Assembly (NCBI RefSeq): GCF_009730915.1 | Contig: NC_052484.1 | Span: 4,581,926 to 4,645,925, forward strand | Direction: 5' to 3' | Source: Dioscorea cayenensis subsp. rotundata | Lineage: Eukaryota > Streptophyta > Magnoliopsida > Dioscoreales > Dioscoreaceae | DNA length: 64,000 nt | Shown: one piece after another, positions 1 through 11,769 of the stretch | Layout: every line of letters starts with the position of its first letter | Numbering within the stretch: the stretch's first letter is position 1 | The notes under the pieces: generated by a model | Told to the model about the DNA's origin: nothing | Database searches by the model: none | The model's input: the letters and a program-made list of their open reading frames with translations, nothing else | Translations under genes and position numbers: made by a program

Positions 1-473
1 TTTATTCTTTCCATTGGGGTTTCTCAACAAGATTACTATGTAGAAAAATCTTACTGCAACTATAGTAATACCATGAATATATTTTTCCAACAGTTATCCA
101 AAGGTTCAGGGTATTACACCACATGCCTTGTCGGCAAAGCCCTACATGCACATACAAGTTTATTTTTTTTTTTCTTGTTTATTTTTTTTTAACATTTTTT
201 TAGGTTATATATATATATATATATTTTAGGTATAAAAAAATAAAAATATAACATAGTGAACTGGGCCACGTGTTGGCCTACCTTGATGGTAGGTGGGCCG
301 TGCCAATCCAGCACGAAATCCACATAAGCTGTGCATAGTGCTCGGGTCACGGTGGGTTCACACCGTGCCTACTGACCCATTTGACACCACTGCCTTGGTC
401 CCAACAAGTCATGTGTGAACTTGACATGTGAGTATGGGGTCTGGGTCCCAGTGAAGGAAAGAATAACATTTTA
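1..473. other. Non-coding spacer
   Basis: I see no gene here. Positions about 160-245 are T/A-rich. Positions about 255-430 form a more GC-rich patch with short inverted words around GGCCGTGCC and GGCACGG-like motifs, which could be a transposon remnant, but I could not define its ends. Confidence 0.4.
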
Positions 474-1652
474 GGTGCCGTTTGGTTCGCGGTAATGTGA
501 AAATATTACCGGGAAACTGGTGGTAATGTGTTAAGATTACCATATTTGGTTACTGTAACTGTGGTAATATTGATGGTGATGTGAGATTATCAATAGTAAA
601 ATATTACCAAATAAGATGGTAATGTGATTATCACCAAAATAGGTGTCCATCCATATTACCAAGTTGGTGGTAATGTGTAATGTTTTTTTTTTCAATTATG
701 CCCCCACTCATTTAATCTAATTCCTTATTACACTCCCTAGTTTTTATTTTTCCTTATTATTTTTGATATTATAATTTAATTATTTATTTATCTAAATACT
801 TTCAATTAAGTTTTTCGAATTTTTATACATAGGGATGTTTTGGTAAATACAAAGATATTTTAAAAAATTGTGAAAAAAATAATTTTTGACATTATAATTT
901 AATTAATTATTTATCTAAATACTTTAAATTAAGTTTTCCAAATTTTTATACGTAGGGGTATTTTGGTAAATACAAAGGTATTTTAAAAAAATTATGAAAA
1001 AATAATTTTTGATATTATAATTTAATTATTTATTTATCAAATACTTTAAATTAAGTTTTTCAAATTTTTATACATAGGGGTATTTTGGTAAATGCAAAGG
1101 TATTTCAAAAAATGTAAAAGATAATTTTTGATATTATAATTTAATTATCTATTTATCTAAATACTTTAAATTAATTTTTTTAAATTTTTATATGTAGTGG
1201 TATTTTGGTAAATACAAAGGGGGTTTTAAAAATTGTAAAAAAAATAATTTTTGATATTATAATTTAATTATCTATTTATCTAAATACTTTAAATTATGTT
1301 TTTCAAAATTTTATACTTAGGGGTATTTTGGTAAATACAAAGGTATTTTAAAAAATTGTAAAAAAATAATTTATAATATTATAATTTATTTATTTATTTA
1401 TCTAAATACTTTAAAATATATTTTTCAAAATTTTATATGTAAGGATATTTTGGTAAATTTGATATATTATTGAAGTGATTACCATGACTAACCAAACATG
1501 GTAATATAAGATTACTAGTAATATAAATTTTCAACCAAACATGGTAATTTCACATTACCACAACATTCCCGGTCATATAACATTCCCGATTACATTACCA
1601 CGGTAATCTCATTACCATGGTAATATATCATTACTGTGAACCAAACGACCCT
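474..1652. mobile_element. Non-autonomous TIR element (PIF/Harbinger- or Tourist-like MITE)
   Basis: The left end (GGTGCCGTTTGGTTC) and the reverse complement of the right end (AGGGTCGTTTGGTTC) form terminal inverted repeats. The subterminal regions carry many copies of GGTAAT and ACCAAACATGGTAAT-like words in both orientations. TTA lies on both sides (471-473 and 1653-1655), the target duplication expected for PIF/Harbinger elements. There is no open reading frame of useful length, so it would depend on a transposase supplied elsewhere. About 700 bp of the interior is a tandem array (separate entry), which makes it unusually long for a Tourist-type MITE. Assignment to the superfamily rests on the TTA duplication and the GTTTGGTTC-type ends only. 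Confidence 0.7.
761..1455. repeat. Tandem repeat, about 121-bp unit, close to six copies
   Basis: The phrase GGTATTTTGGTAAATACAAA and its variants recur near 833, 955, 1078, 1198, 1319 and 1440, a spacing of about 121 bp. The sequence between copies is also shared (a run reading GATATTATAATTTAATTA, then CTAAATACTTTAAATT). Copies differ by substitutions and small indels, so the array is not recent. It lies wholly inside the MITE-like element. Confidence 0.8.
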
Positions 1653-4081
1653 TTAGGTTAAAGTAAGCTCTAATTTAAGAAAATAACTAATTTAAAAAAA
1701 ATTTGAATATTAAAGGATTTATATGTTAGGCCGAAAGGCCAAGTGGTTAAGTCCAACAAATTTGAGGGCTTATGGGTCCTGTTTTTACAAAATAAATTCC
1801 AAATACATTCTATCACATATAAGTTATGTCTTTTCTCTATTGCTTAAATTTTTTATTTACTTTATATCCTACAAGTCATTTAATCATGAAAATTGCTCTA
1901 ATATTCTTGACGCTCATTTTTTTTTACTACCATAGTGGCTAATATGGTACCAATTTCATTAATTTAATTTAAAATATTATTGGGCCAGTGAGAATTAAAT
2001 AAGGGCGATCCATAAATTTTTTTTATTTATGTATTTTAAAATGGATTTAAATAATTTTTTTTAATATTTCTTAAAATATATGTTCACATAAAAAAATTCA
2101 TATATAGGCATAGATTCATATAAAAATTTATATTTATATTTTTAATAAAATACATTAATTGGACTTTATTTAAAAAAAAAAATACACAAAAAGACTTTGA
2201 AAGAGAAAAGCTACAAGAACAAGGTAGAGATAAACGCCCAAGATGATGTTAACTTCTCAAAAAATAATTATCTTGGGAAATTATCCATTCTTGGTAGCAC
2301 TATCCAAATAAAGGGCCCATTCTTTCTTATCCAAATTTGATTGTGTGCTTAGAGCAGATATCTCTTTTGTTGTGAAATCAAGACTATTTGATAATGGTAT
2401 TAGCATTCACATATTCAGGATTTTTTTACATCCGTGAGTTACCAACAAAAGACACATACACATTGAATTATAGTGGGAGAGAATTTACTTAAATTTACTT
2501 AAATTACATCTACGACATTCACAAATGCTCGAATTCAAAAAGTCCCAAACTTATAAAAAATTACTACTTAATTACCACCTCCAAGAATGCCAAATTTCAC
2601 ATAGACAGATAGGTATGGAGGAGAGAGTGCATATACAAGTAAAGTATAATTTGACAAGTATTAGGACATTTTGTGAACAAAAGGAACTTCCATAAACAAT
2701 TATAAATTTTCTTAAGCTTTGTTTGATTGAGGGGTTTTGGGTTATTTGGAAGAGTCGAAAGATTATTATGTATTTGGTTGGGGATGAGTAAAGAGGGGGT
2801 ACTTCACCCCTCCTCACCCTGCATATCCTATCCCTCCAAATTATGGTTTTTTTTTTTGGAAGAACCCCAATTTGAGGGAGTGAAATTATTTAATATATAT
2901 TTTTTTAAAACATTATATAAAAAAATAGAAATATCTTTATCTTATTTGAAGAAAGACACGTTTGTTCTTCCAACGATTATTTTTACTATCAATTTTAAAA
3001 TAATATATATTAATTAAAATAAAATTACTAGTAATAACATAAATGTAATAAAAATGAGTGAAAATGGTGAGAAATGAGTTTTTCATTAAAATGGCGTGAG
3101 AAATAATTTTTTTATTTTTTATCCCATTTTCATTTAAAATTATTATGTGGGAGAAATAATTTAAAAAATTTAAGTCTAATATCTAGTAATAGAGATACGG
3201 AAGTACTAAGTTTTTTAATTTTAATTTTTTGGTAATTTTAGATCTAATTTTCTGATGACTATTAACATTATTGGTGTTGTAACTCAAAACCGATAATATT
3301 TTTAGATTACCGTATAATTTTTGGGAATGTTTTTCTAAGTAAGGTGAACCAGATGGCTTGTCATAGTTAGGTTATATAAATTTATTTAATTCACATTGAG
3401 ATATTGATCTTGGTTACAAGGATGCATTTCAGAACACTATAATTGAAATGGCATGTAGGGGAAAAAAAACTATATGTTGAATTATGTTATTTGGTTTCCT
3501 TTAAGTAGAAATGATGTATGTAGTTTTTTTTTATTATTTAGTTTGTTGAAATTTGGCCTATAGAATTAGTCATATCTATTAATTTTTATTTTTAAAAAAT
3601 TGACTAAAAAGTAAAAACTTTTATTTGAAGGAATTATATCAAATAAAAAATTATAGATAATTCTAATTAATTTTTACATTTTTGTTTAAAAAAATATATT
3701 ATTTTTTATTGTATTTGATAAAAGCTAGCTTATAAAGAAGGATAACCAATTAAACATTATTCATCTGAAGTATAAAAGAAAAAAGAAAGTTGTCTATCAT
3801 CTGCTTTGGATTCTTTTGAGCTTTTTTTAATTTCATTTTGTACGATGAATGATATTATGAGTATAAAATTAATTTTTTAATGAAATGTGATTTCGAATTC
3901 AAATCTGTTTACATAAAAAAGCAATATATATACATATACAGTTCTATAATAACGTCTTTTAATTGAATTTTGGCCATAAGAGTGCATATGTAAATAATAT
4001 AGATTTATAAAAATGTATAAGCAAATATCATTTTTCGGAAGTATATAAGCAATTGTGCATTTTTAAAAGGGGAAAAACTCA
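1653..4081. other. AT-rich non-coding spacer
   Basis: No credible gene. Short open frames (for example at 1723-1935 and 2727-3017) have no recognisable domain and biased composition. Around 1730-1750 there is a GGCCAAGTGG word like a tRNA-type A box, but no matching B box follows at the expected distance. A stretch near 2715-2880 starting with GTTTGATTGAGG looks MITE-like, but I found no partner end. Confidence 0.5.
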
Positions 4082-4086
4082 TTTTA

Positions 4087-4789
4087 TGTTGGGTTTCAGC
4101 CCATTTGGACTAGAAGAAATAATTGGGCTTGGCCCAAGTTGAAAGAAAAAAAAACCGCATCAATAATGGAAGCCACTTGAGGATACAATGGTAATTTTGC
4201 CATTGGTATTTATAACCAAGTGAGATGATGAGGATAGGAGAGAGGTTAGCCAAGAAAAGGGGAAGAGGGCAAAATGTGAGGGTTTGAAGGCAAGGAAACC
4301 ATGAAGAAGAGGAAGACAAAGGAGGCTAGGGTTAAACAAAGCAAGATGATCGGGCGGCAAATCGGTGCCGGATTTCGCCCCAACTTCGGGTAGTCAATCC
4401 TTGCGGGTAGCTCTCTTAGCCTACCGGTTTGATCTTCCTTAATCTCTTCTTGATGTCTCTCTTTGTTATCCATCATGTGTGTTGATGATGTATGAACGCC
4501 AAGAGCTTGCTCGAGTTGTTGTGCCTTCTTCTTTGTTATCCTCTAGTTGTATCTAGAGAAAACCTTCTTTGTTATCCTCTAGTTGTATCTAGAGAGAACC
4601 CTCTTTGATCCTCTAGTTGTATCTAGAGAGAGACCTCCTTGTATCCCATTGTTGATGTAGTGAAGCATGTTTAAGAGGCTCTAAGGAGTCCCATGGTTTT
4701 TCCCTCGATCTGTAGGGTTTTCCACGCTAAATTGTTGTCTTGCATTGTTGTATGTTTGTTCATCCTATTCTAACAAGAATTGAGGGGTT
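4087..4789 (+). repeat. 5' LTR, first part (before the MULE)
   Basis: Matches the 3' LTR from its first base through about the CTCTAGTTGT repeat zone (compare 4087-4560 with 14525-15010). It contains G/A and C/T differences and a longer A-rich tract in the 3' copy. The part from about 4640 to 4789 has no counterpart in the 3' LTR, which is deleted there. The LTR resumes at about 11417 on the far side of the MULE. Confidence 0.85.
4521..4640 (+). repeat. Short tandem repeat inside the 5' LTR (three units)
   Basis: Three consecutive units of about 38 bp, each containing TCCTCTAGTTGTATCTAGAG followed by an A/C-rich spacer. The CTCTAG...CTAGAG halves of each unit are complementary, so each could form a small hairpin. 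The 3' LTR keeps fewer and rearranged units. Confidence 0.75.
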
Positions 4790-5165
4790 AAATCTGGGTA
4801 GGTGACTGTACTATGGTCACATCTCATTTTGGTTATTTTATTTTAATTTGTATCTTTTTGGGTACTGGACATCAATTTTATTTTACCGGTTGGGTACCCA
4901 TTAGATTCCGGTGATAAATTGCTTATGTGGACACCGGAATCGCCACGTGGATGATCATTTGACACGTCAAACACATTAGTGAATATGCCATGTCATCAAG
5001 CCCGCCATGTCATCAGAACTTCGCCACTTCAGCCGCCACGTCAACCCTTAATTTACTGCCTATTCCCCAAATTTACCGTCTTCTTCACTGTTTTACCCAA
5101 AGTTACCATCTTCTCCACCTTTCCTAGAGAGAACGATAGAAGGAGAGAGGGAGAGAGAGAGAGCG
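4790..5165 (+). repeat. MULE left terminal inverted repeat
   Basis: Pairs with the reverse complement of 11095-11413. The shared stretch runs from AATCTGGGTAGGTGAC through the CCGGTGATAAATTGC and CCACGTGGATGATC blocks to GATAGAAGGAGAGAG. The left copy has an extra CCATGTCATC-type duplication (about 4986-5010) and an extra ACCCAAAGTTACC-type block near 5095. Several CACGT cores lie in it. Confidence 0.85.
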
Positions 5166-6439
5166 AAGACCAAGTTACCACCTCCATCTTCTTCTTCACC
5201 TGCGAGAAAGCAATCGAGACCAAGGAGGTAACGGACGAAAAACCCTCAACGTTGTTGGGGAGAGCGAGCGAGGGAGCTTGGTACGAGATGGCAGACAATT
5301 GGTCAGTAAGGACAGATGGTGAGGAACGACCAAGTTACTGTAAGTGTTCTACAAGGCTCATCTTCCCTCTCCACTATTTCAAAATCTTAAATGTAGATCA
5401 ATTTTAGGGTTTATATATGTTTGTGATGGTAAATTTAAAATAAAAATTAAGGATGTGTGAATGTTGTTTCAAGCTAAGTTTTATGTATGGATTTGTGGTT
5501 TTTAAAATGGGGTAGGTGTGTTGAAGTTGAAATCGGGGTTAGAGTTGCAAGTAGGGTTTCCATGAGTGGGATGAAATGGTAATTGATTCATGGCTGAAAG
5601 TGGTTTTTTTTTTTTTAAAAATTTATTAAAAAAACTCATTGTGGCAGGTTGATGTGAAATAAGTCTTACTTTTGATGAGGATTACAACATATATGATGGC
5701 ATTGATAGATATTTGTGTAATGTGAGAATGAATTAATTTGTTTTTTTAACAGCAACACAATAGTGTTGACTTGGTTTTCAAGCGGATAAAAAAAGTTGTG
5801 ATGTTAAAGCATAATGATGGGTATTACTGTCATGGCAAACTTTTAGTAAGAAGTTGGTATAATAATGAGTTTAATTGTTGTTGTGGTAGGCTTTGTTAGG
5901 TTGATAGTTGTAGGAGGTCTTGATTATGTTTTGATTTTATGTGATTGTCTTTGTATTTGTTCCATGTATTTAGGTCATGTGGTTGTCTGGTACTTGTGTT
6001 CCATGAATTTCTATTATTGTCCTGTATTTTACTGTTATGTAACATGTGTTGTCATTTGTCAATCATATCTAGATTTAATTTCATTCTAATTATTTGAGAG
6101 ATGTGTTGAAGCATTCTACTAATTGACTTGGTCTTTATTTTATTTTATTTTTTTTGAATGGTTGTTAATGATTAAAGGAACATGCTTTCACTACATAGAT
6201 TTTTCTTAGTAAGCAATATATTTCTTTTCCTATGGCATGTTTGGTTGATTACACATTTTCTATCTTTATTTATGTTTTCAGCAAGCTAATTCAACATAGT
6301 ATCAAGTTAATAAGCAAGTTGGCTTATGAAATCTTGATCTAACAGTAAAATGAATGTTGTGGAGAATATTAGAAATTTAGGCATGTAAAGTATCTAATTG
6401 TCTTCATATTTATTTTAGCACTCAATGTATTGATGTGTA

Positions 6440-9200
6440 ATGATTTTTATTTCAGCACCAAACTCTGAATATTTCACAATAAAGATGTACTTCACTATTG
6501 ATGATGTTTGCAAGATGGATGACTGTAGATTAGCAGGATATATTGACTATTGTTGTGCGGATAAGATATCTAAATTAGAACTCATTAGCATGTCCAAGGA
6601 ATTAAATTTAGAAGTGGAAGGTTGCAGCTTTTGGTGGGTTGAGCTGACATGTGGAAAAAATGGTCTCACTGAAATTAAAAATGATCTAGATGTTGTAGCA
6701 ATGGCTTTGGGTGTGGGCTATTCTAGGGTGATAAATGTGTATGCTAAGGTGACTAAGATGGATGAAGATGCTGATGTAGAAGGGACTTCACTAGGGAAAG
6801 AAAGTAAAGAACAAGAGGAGGATGAAGAAAGTGAATTGCATGATTCAGAGTATAGTTTTCACAGTGAAGAGGAGGAACAAGTTGTGGAAGAAATGATGGC
6901 CATTTCTGAAATACCTCCACAAATAGAAATTAGAGAAGAAGGAAGTGTTGATGAAGATGAAATACAATCTGATTATGCCGCATCTGAAGAGTTTCAGTCT
7001 TGCTCATCAACAGATGAGGAAGAATTGGATCCACTTAGACCTAAATATGTAGAATTCAATGAAGAGCTTGATATGAAGGATCCCCATTTTAAAATTGGAA
7101 TGAAATTTAGAAGTTTTAAACAATTTAAGGAGGCAGTGAAAAACTATGGTATCAAGAACAGGTGTGTAATGAATTTCAAGCCTAACAACAAAAGGAGATG
7201 CAAGGCTTTCTGTAAGCAAGGGTGTCCTTTCTATCTATGGGCATCACCTATGGTGAAAGACAAGAGCACAGTGCAGATCAAGTCAGGAATACTTAAGCAT
7301 GAGTGTACGAGGGACCACAACATTAGGCATGTGAGTGCTGAATGGATAGCTAAAAACTATCTAGATCAATTTTGGGCAGATCCTTCATGGAAGAGTGCAG
7401 GGATTATCCAAGCTGTGAGAACCAATCAAGAAGCTAACATAAGTAGGCTGAAAGCTTGGAGGGCTAAATGCATTGCGGCAAGGTACATCTTGTTTAGAAG
7501 AATGTAGTTATGATATTTGCTTGCAATGGGTGACTGACTTTTTTTTTTTCTTTTCATGTGACTATGACTATGTTTGGAAGAATGCTAGATGATGATGAAC
7601 ATATACAAATGAGTAGGTTGTATGATTATAGGCTCGAGCTGATGAGGACACACCCTGGATCCACAGTGATGTTCAGATGCAATGTAGGTGTTTTTGAGGC
7701 TATGTATATTTGCTTATCTCCACTACGGGCTGGGTTCCTAGCAGGATGTAGGCGTATCATATCAGTCGATGGATGCTTTCTGAAGGGGCTCTTTGGAGGG
7801 CAATTATTGACTGCTGTTGGAATAGATGCAAATGATTGCATCTATCCAGTGGCTTGGGCTGTGGTTAACAGGGAGAATTATGAGGATTGGAAATGGTTTT
7901 TGGAGCTACTAGCTGGAGATTTAGAGATAACAAATAGTTATCAATGGGCATTCATGAGTGATAGGCAAAAAGTAAGTCTCTTGAGCCTTTTCCTTAAGTA
8001 ATGTTTACTTATACCTCTGTTTCTATTTTATGTTTATTGTCTACATTAGTAATTATGCTAATTCAATGTTTCTGTTTATTGTTTTTCTTTTGTCTTTTTT
8101 TCCTTTTTTTTCCTTTTTCCTTTTGATTGCTTCTTAATAATGTTGTGTGACAAAAAAAAATCTGAAAACCTAGGGCCTTATACCTGCAATCCAAGAGTTA
8201 TTCCCTGACAGTGAACATAGATTTTGTGTGAGGCATATTCACTCTAACTTTAGGAAGAATTTCAAGGGAAAAGGTCTTAAGGATCAATTGTGGAGTTGTG
8301 CTAGGTCTAGTTACATCCCTGCTTATGAACAATCAATGGAAGTGTTGAAGGATATGTCTACCGAGGCTCATGAGTTTATGAAAAAAATAAATCCCCATCA
8401 TTGGAGTAGGGCGTACTTTCAAACACAATTTAAATGTGATATGCTTCTGAATAACCTATGCGAGTCTTTTAACAGCATATTACTTGAAGCTAGAACTAAG
8501 GGAATAATCACTATGAATGAGCTAATCAGGACACAACTAATGATCAGAATCCAAAAAAAGAGAGATGCAATGCAAAAATGTACTGTTGTGCACTGTCCAA
8601 GAATTCTGAAAAAATTAGAGAAGTCTAAGCAAATGAGTTGGGGTTGCAAGACAACATGGTCCGGGGGAGATAAGTACCAGGTTTTGGGACATGACGGTCA
8701 ATTTATAGTTGACAATAAAGAAAGAACTTGTACTTGTAGAAGATGGCAATTAACTGGGATCCCTTGCTGCCATGCAATTTCAGCCTTGTATTATAATAAA
8801 GACAAGCCTGAGGACTACATAGATGGATGTTATAAGGTGAGCACCTTCTTGGCAACATATAGCCATATTTTACACCCAACACAAGATAAGAATTGTTGGC
8901 CAAAGAGTGATCAAGCCCCAATTATTCCACCTAAGCCTGCAAACAAAAACAGAGGCAGGAAACCCTTGCTTAGGAGAAAGGAAGTAGATGAGGAAAACAC
9001 TGGCTTAACAAAAGGAAAGGTTAGCAGGAGAGGGATCACAATCACCTGTAGCATTTGTGGGGCTCAAGGGCATAACAAAAGATATCATGGACAACAGGTA
9101 CTAAGCATATAAGGTTCTTCCTTTGTTTTGTTATATTTATTCCTAGAATTATATATTTTGGCATGTATGACAGGGAAAGAATCAAATGGAAAGTAGATAG
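6440..9200 (+). CDS. MURA-type Mutator transposase (multi-exon)
   Basis: Cuts and pastes the surrounding MULE. Exons inferred from GT-AG borders and reading frame: 6440-7482, 7581-7971, 8174-9097, 9174-9200. The frame opens at 6440, but the ATG at 6486 (MYFTIDD) may be the real start. Order along the protein: a PB1-like N-terminal region; an acidic Glu/Asp-rich linker (about 6765-7065); the plant MULE DNA-binding region (FKIGMKFRSFKQF, then a Cys/His cluster); the transposase core; a SWIM zinc finger (CTC ... PCCH, about 8729-8773); and a CCHC-like knuckle whose last ligand is His. The DDE catalytic residues are all visible: Asp at 7768 (SVDG), Asp at 7960 (SDRQ) and Glu at 8462 (LCESFN). An in-frame TAG at 9198-9200 ends the spliced frame, yet more exons with good borders follow (separate entry). 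Confidence 0.85.
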
Positions 9201-9878
9201 GCAAATGGACAATCTAGTGGGGCAGCCATGGCTAATGAGGTAAGCATAGTAGGTTTAATTTGCATTGAATGAGTATTTGACAATTGTCTCTATTAATTTC
9301 ATATATTTTTGTTAGGGTGATAGCAATGACCAAGATCCTATGGAGACAATTGATCCACAGGTTCTGCAAGATCATTTTGCACATGTATGTTTTGGTGTTT
9401 AGCGGGTTTATTTTTTATTTTTCAACTTAATTTGGGTTAATTTTCAACACATCTGTAGGTTCATTTTCCAAGCATAAACAATGAAGGAGATTATCTCATA
9501 GCACAAGATCAAATTTCGGTTAACCCTACATCACAGGTAATTGAATATCTTTTTCAAGACATTCACTATTAACTATCAAGGAATTAATTGATTTGTTTTG
9601 TTTTTATCATTTTGATTGTTAAGCATCAAGACAAAGCTACATTTTCCCCTAATGAATCTTTAAAGGGAAAACAGATGCTTGTAGAGCCTCCTGTAAAGAA
9701 AAATATCTCAACAAAGAAGAAGCCCCCTACACAAGTAAAAATTCCTGCGTTAAGGTCTCATGTGCAAGACAAAAATGTTGGTGATATGAAGGATCCATAC
9801 AAAAAGAGACTTACTGCAAAAAAGAGAAAAGTGTGGGTTCCAGTAGGACATGGAGGTTCAAGTGGAAGGAGTTCTTAA
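9201..9878 (+). pseudogene. Downstream coding exons of the MULE transposase beyond an in-frame TAG
   Basis: After the TAG at 9198 the same frame continues to a donor at 9240. It is followed by exons 9316-9384 (69 bp), 9459-9536 (78 bp) and 9624-9878, all in one phase, ending in TAA. The encoded tail is hydrophilic and finishes with a strongly basic stretch (KKRLTAKKRKVW) like a nuclear localisation signal, then a Gly/Ser end. Either the TAG is a recent lesion, or the tail is reached by another splice choice or by readthrough. The first reading is simpler. Confidence 0.55.
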
Positions 9879-11094
9879 AATGCTGCAGTGATGTAATTTT
9901 TTTTTGCTCTTAGAGAGTTTTGAGAGCCTGCAGGAAACTACTGAATGCACTTTTTTCTTAAGTTACCAGTGTAAAAATTTGGAACTCACTATTATGCCTA
10001 GCAATGAGTATACAATTTTTTGTAATTTTATGCTGAATGAACTATACTGAATATGTCAATGTGGAAATCAGTATTATGCTGATTGAATTATGCTAAATAT
10101 TTCACTTGTTTCTCTCTTTTTTTTTTTTTTAAATAGCCAATCTCAACAGTGAGTGCATTAATGTTGTATATTGACAGTGAAGTTCAAATTGAAAAGTAGT
10201 GTATATTAACACTATATTTTGATGGTGTATATTGATAGTGTATATTGATTGTGAATTTAACAATGTTATGTTCAGTGATTGTGGATTTAATAGTGTTTTG
10301 TTCTATATACAAACATTATAAGTACTTGTAATTTTGTATTTTCAAGTTTTTCAACTACCTTTCCAGGATTAAGTAAACAACAAGCACTCTAATAGTTAAT
10401 GCCTTTCCATGACTATATCTGTAACTATGAGAAGCTTTGTTTCTTTGTACTAATTCTCCATGTCACTATTGATCTTTTTCTTTTAATTTTTAAAAAATGA
10501 CAAATTCTTGATTGACGTTTTTTAATAAATTCTTGATTGACAAATTCTTGGTATAACAAAGTTTTGACAAATTCTTATATATATATACATATATGATTAT
10601 GAATTTATTAAGATTCTGATTTCTCTGGACATGGAGTCCTGATGTGGGATCAATGATGAAAGAGTATAGAAGATAGAGAATTTCAGGCCAATGATATGTT
10701 ATATAGAATCATTACATTGTAACAAACTTTTCCACTCTGGCATTCTAACAAACATCTTCTATGCCAGGACAATTTGCAATGTAATAACAACCATTCTAAT
10801 CACTCTTACTCCTAATTACATCAATATGTAATCCACAACAACCATTCTAATATTGAATTTCAATACATTATATAATCCTTAAACTTGGAATGTGGTTTTC
10901 CATGATCCTTGCGAGTACTCCTGCGAACCACTATCCCAGCTTCTCTTGATGAATCCTGCACAATCGGCTCCTGTGCAACAAGTTCACAACGCCAATGTTG
11001 CCTCGGTCACATTGTCGGTCTTGGGAAGAAGCCGACGGGTAAATTTAGGAGTTTTCTCAGTAGATGAAGAAGAAGAAGAAGATTCTGGAGATCT
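9879..11094. other. MULE 3' internal region, mostly non-coding
   Basis: AT-rich with no transposase sequence. On the minus strand, 10870-11000 can be read as a short tail resembling the end of a retrotransposon polyprotein (VVRRSTRKDHGKPHSKFKDY, then a stop). This suggests a captured or nested retroelement fragment, but the match is from pattern memory only. The plus-strand open frame at 10892-11167 lies over this and the TIR and is not credible as a gene. Confidence 0.4.
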
Positions 11095-11413
11095 AGCTCT
11101 CTCTCCTTCTATCACACTCTCTGGGAAGACGGTGAAGAAGACGGTAAATTTGGGGAATAGGCAGTAAATTAAGGGCTGACGTGGCGGCTGAAGTGGCGAA
11201 GTTCTGATGACATGACATATTCACTAATGTGTTTGACGCGTCAAATGATCATCCACGTGGCGATTCCGGTGTCCACATAAGCAATTTATCACCGGAATCT
11301 AATGGGTACCCAACCGTTAAAATAAAATTGATGTCCAGTACCCAAAAAGATACAAATTAAAATAAAATAACCAAAATGAGATTTGACCATAGTACGGTCA
11401 CCTACCCAGATTT
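11095..11413 (-). repeat. MULE right terminal inverted repeat
   Basis: Reverse complement of the left repeat; about 319 bp compared with about 375 bp on the left because of small indels. Outermost shared bases are AATCTGGGTAGGTGAC read inward. Confidence 0.85.
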
Positions 11414-11416
11414 TTA

Positions 11417-11721
11417 CTCGGGGTTTGGTAGTGTTTTATGCTTGAGTTGGAGTTTTGAAGCCTTGTAGAACCCTTGGGAGGAGCATTAAAGCCTCAAGGA
11501 AGCTATTGAAGGTGTTTTCCAGAGTTCGCGGGCTGCACGCGGGCTGCGCAAGCCTGTTTGCGAACCACAGTGGATCGCTAGTGAACCGCGCGGGCCGCAC
11601 ACCGTCCGCGCGTGAACAGTAACAGTGAACAGTAGCAGTGCTACAATGGCAGTGAACAATACTATTGCTACAGTACTTCCACGGTTTTTCACTGTTTCTA
11701 AATACCGTCCAAACCCTAACA
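11417..11721 (+). repeat. 5' LTR, second part (after the MULE)
   Basis: Its last about 75 bp match the end of the 3' LTR (CACTGTTTCTAAATACCGTCC shared by 11691-11711 and 15102-15122). The region 11540-11680 has GC-rich words and repeated AACAGTAACAGTG and GCTACAGT-like motifs. Together with 4087-4789 it gives an original 5' LTR of about 1 kb. Confidence 0.8.
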
Positions 11722-11723
11722 AG

Positions 11724-11735
11724 TGGTATCAGAGC
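11724..11735 (+). other. Primer-binding site (initiator Met tRNA type)
   Basis: TGGTATCAGAGC two bases after the 5' LTR end, the usual copia primer site complementary to the 3' end of tRNA-iMet. Confidence 0.9.
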
Positions 11736-11769
11736 GTCAGGTTGATAGAGGCAATTCTTGTGATCTAGA

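Larger units (their letters stand above)
4790..11416 (+). mobile_element. Mutator-like element (MULE) with long terminal inverted repeats and MURA transposase
   Basis: Both ends read inward as AATCTGGGTAGGTGAC and stay alike for more than 300 bp. Between them lies a multi-exon MURA-type transposase on the plus strand. The flanking 9-mers TGAGGGGTT (4781-4789) and CTCGGGGTT (11417-11425) agree at 7 of 9 positions and may be a worn 9-bp target duplication; the exact right boundary is uncertain by about 3 bases. Right of the transposase, 9879-11090 holds no gene except a short retroelement-like fragment. The element lies inside the 5' LTR of a copia element, so it arrived later. Confidence 0.88.

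Noticed and set aside
1723..1935. Small open frame starting with an A-box-like GGCCAAGTGG, possible tRNA or SINE head
   Set aside because: No B box (GGTTCGANNCC) at the right distance and no A tail or target duplication; the protein is low-complexity.
4110..4476. Several overlapping minus-strand open frames, repeated at 14493-14925
   Set aside because: They are LTR sequence read backwards; both copies come from the two LTRs of one element.
4979..5407. 142-codon plus-strand frame with a possible PSYCKC zinc-finger start
   Set aside because: More than half of it is MULE terminal repeat. The Cys pair alone is too little to claim a captured zinc-finger exon.
10892..11167. 91-codon plus-strand frame with an acidic run
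   Set aside because: Runs into the MULE TIR, and the acidic run is a GAAGAA repeat; no domain.
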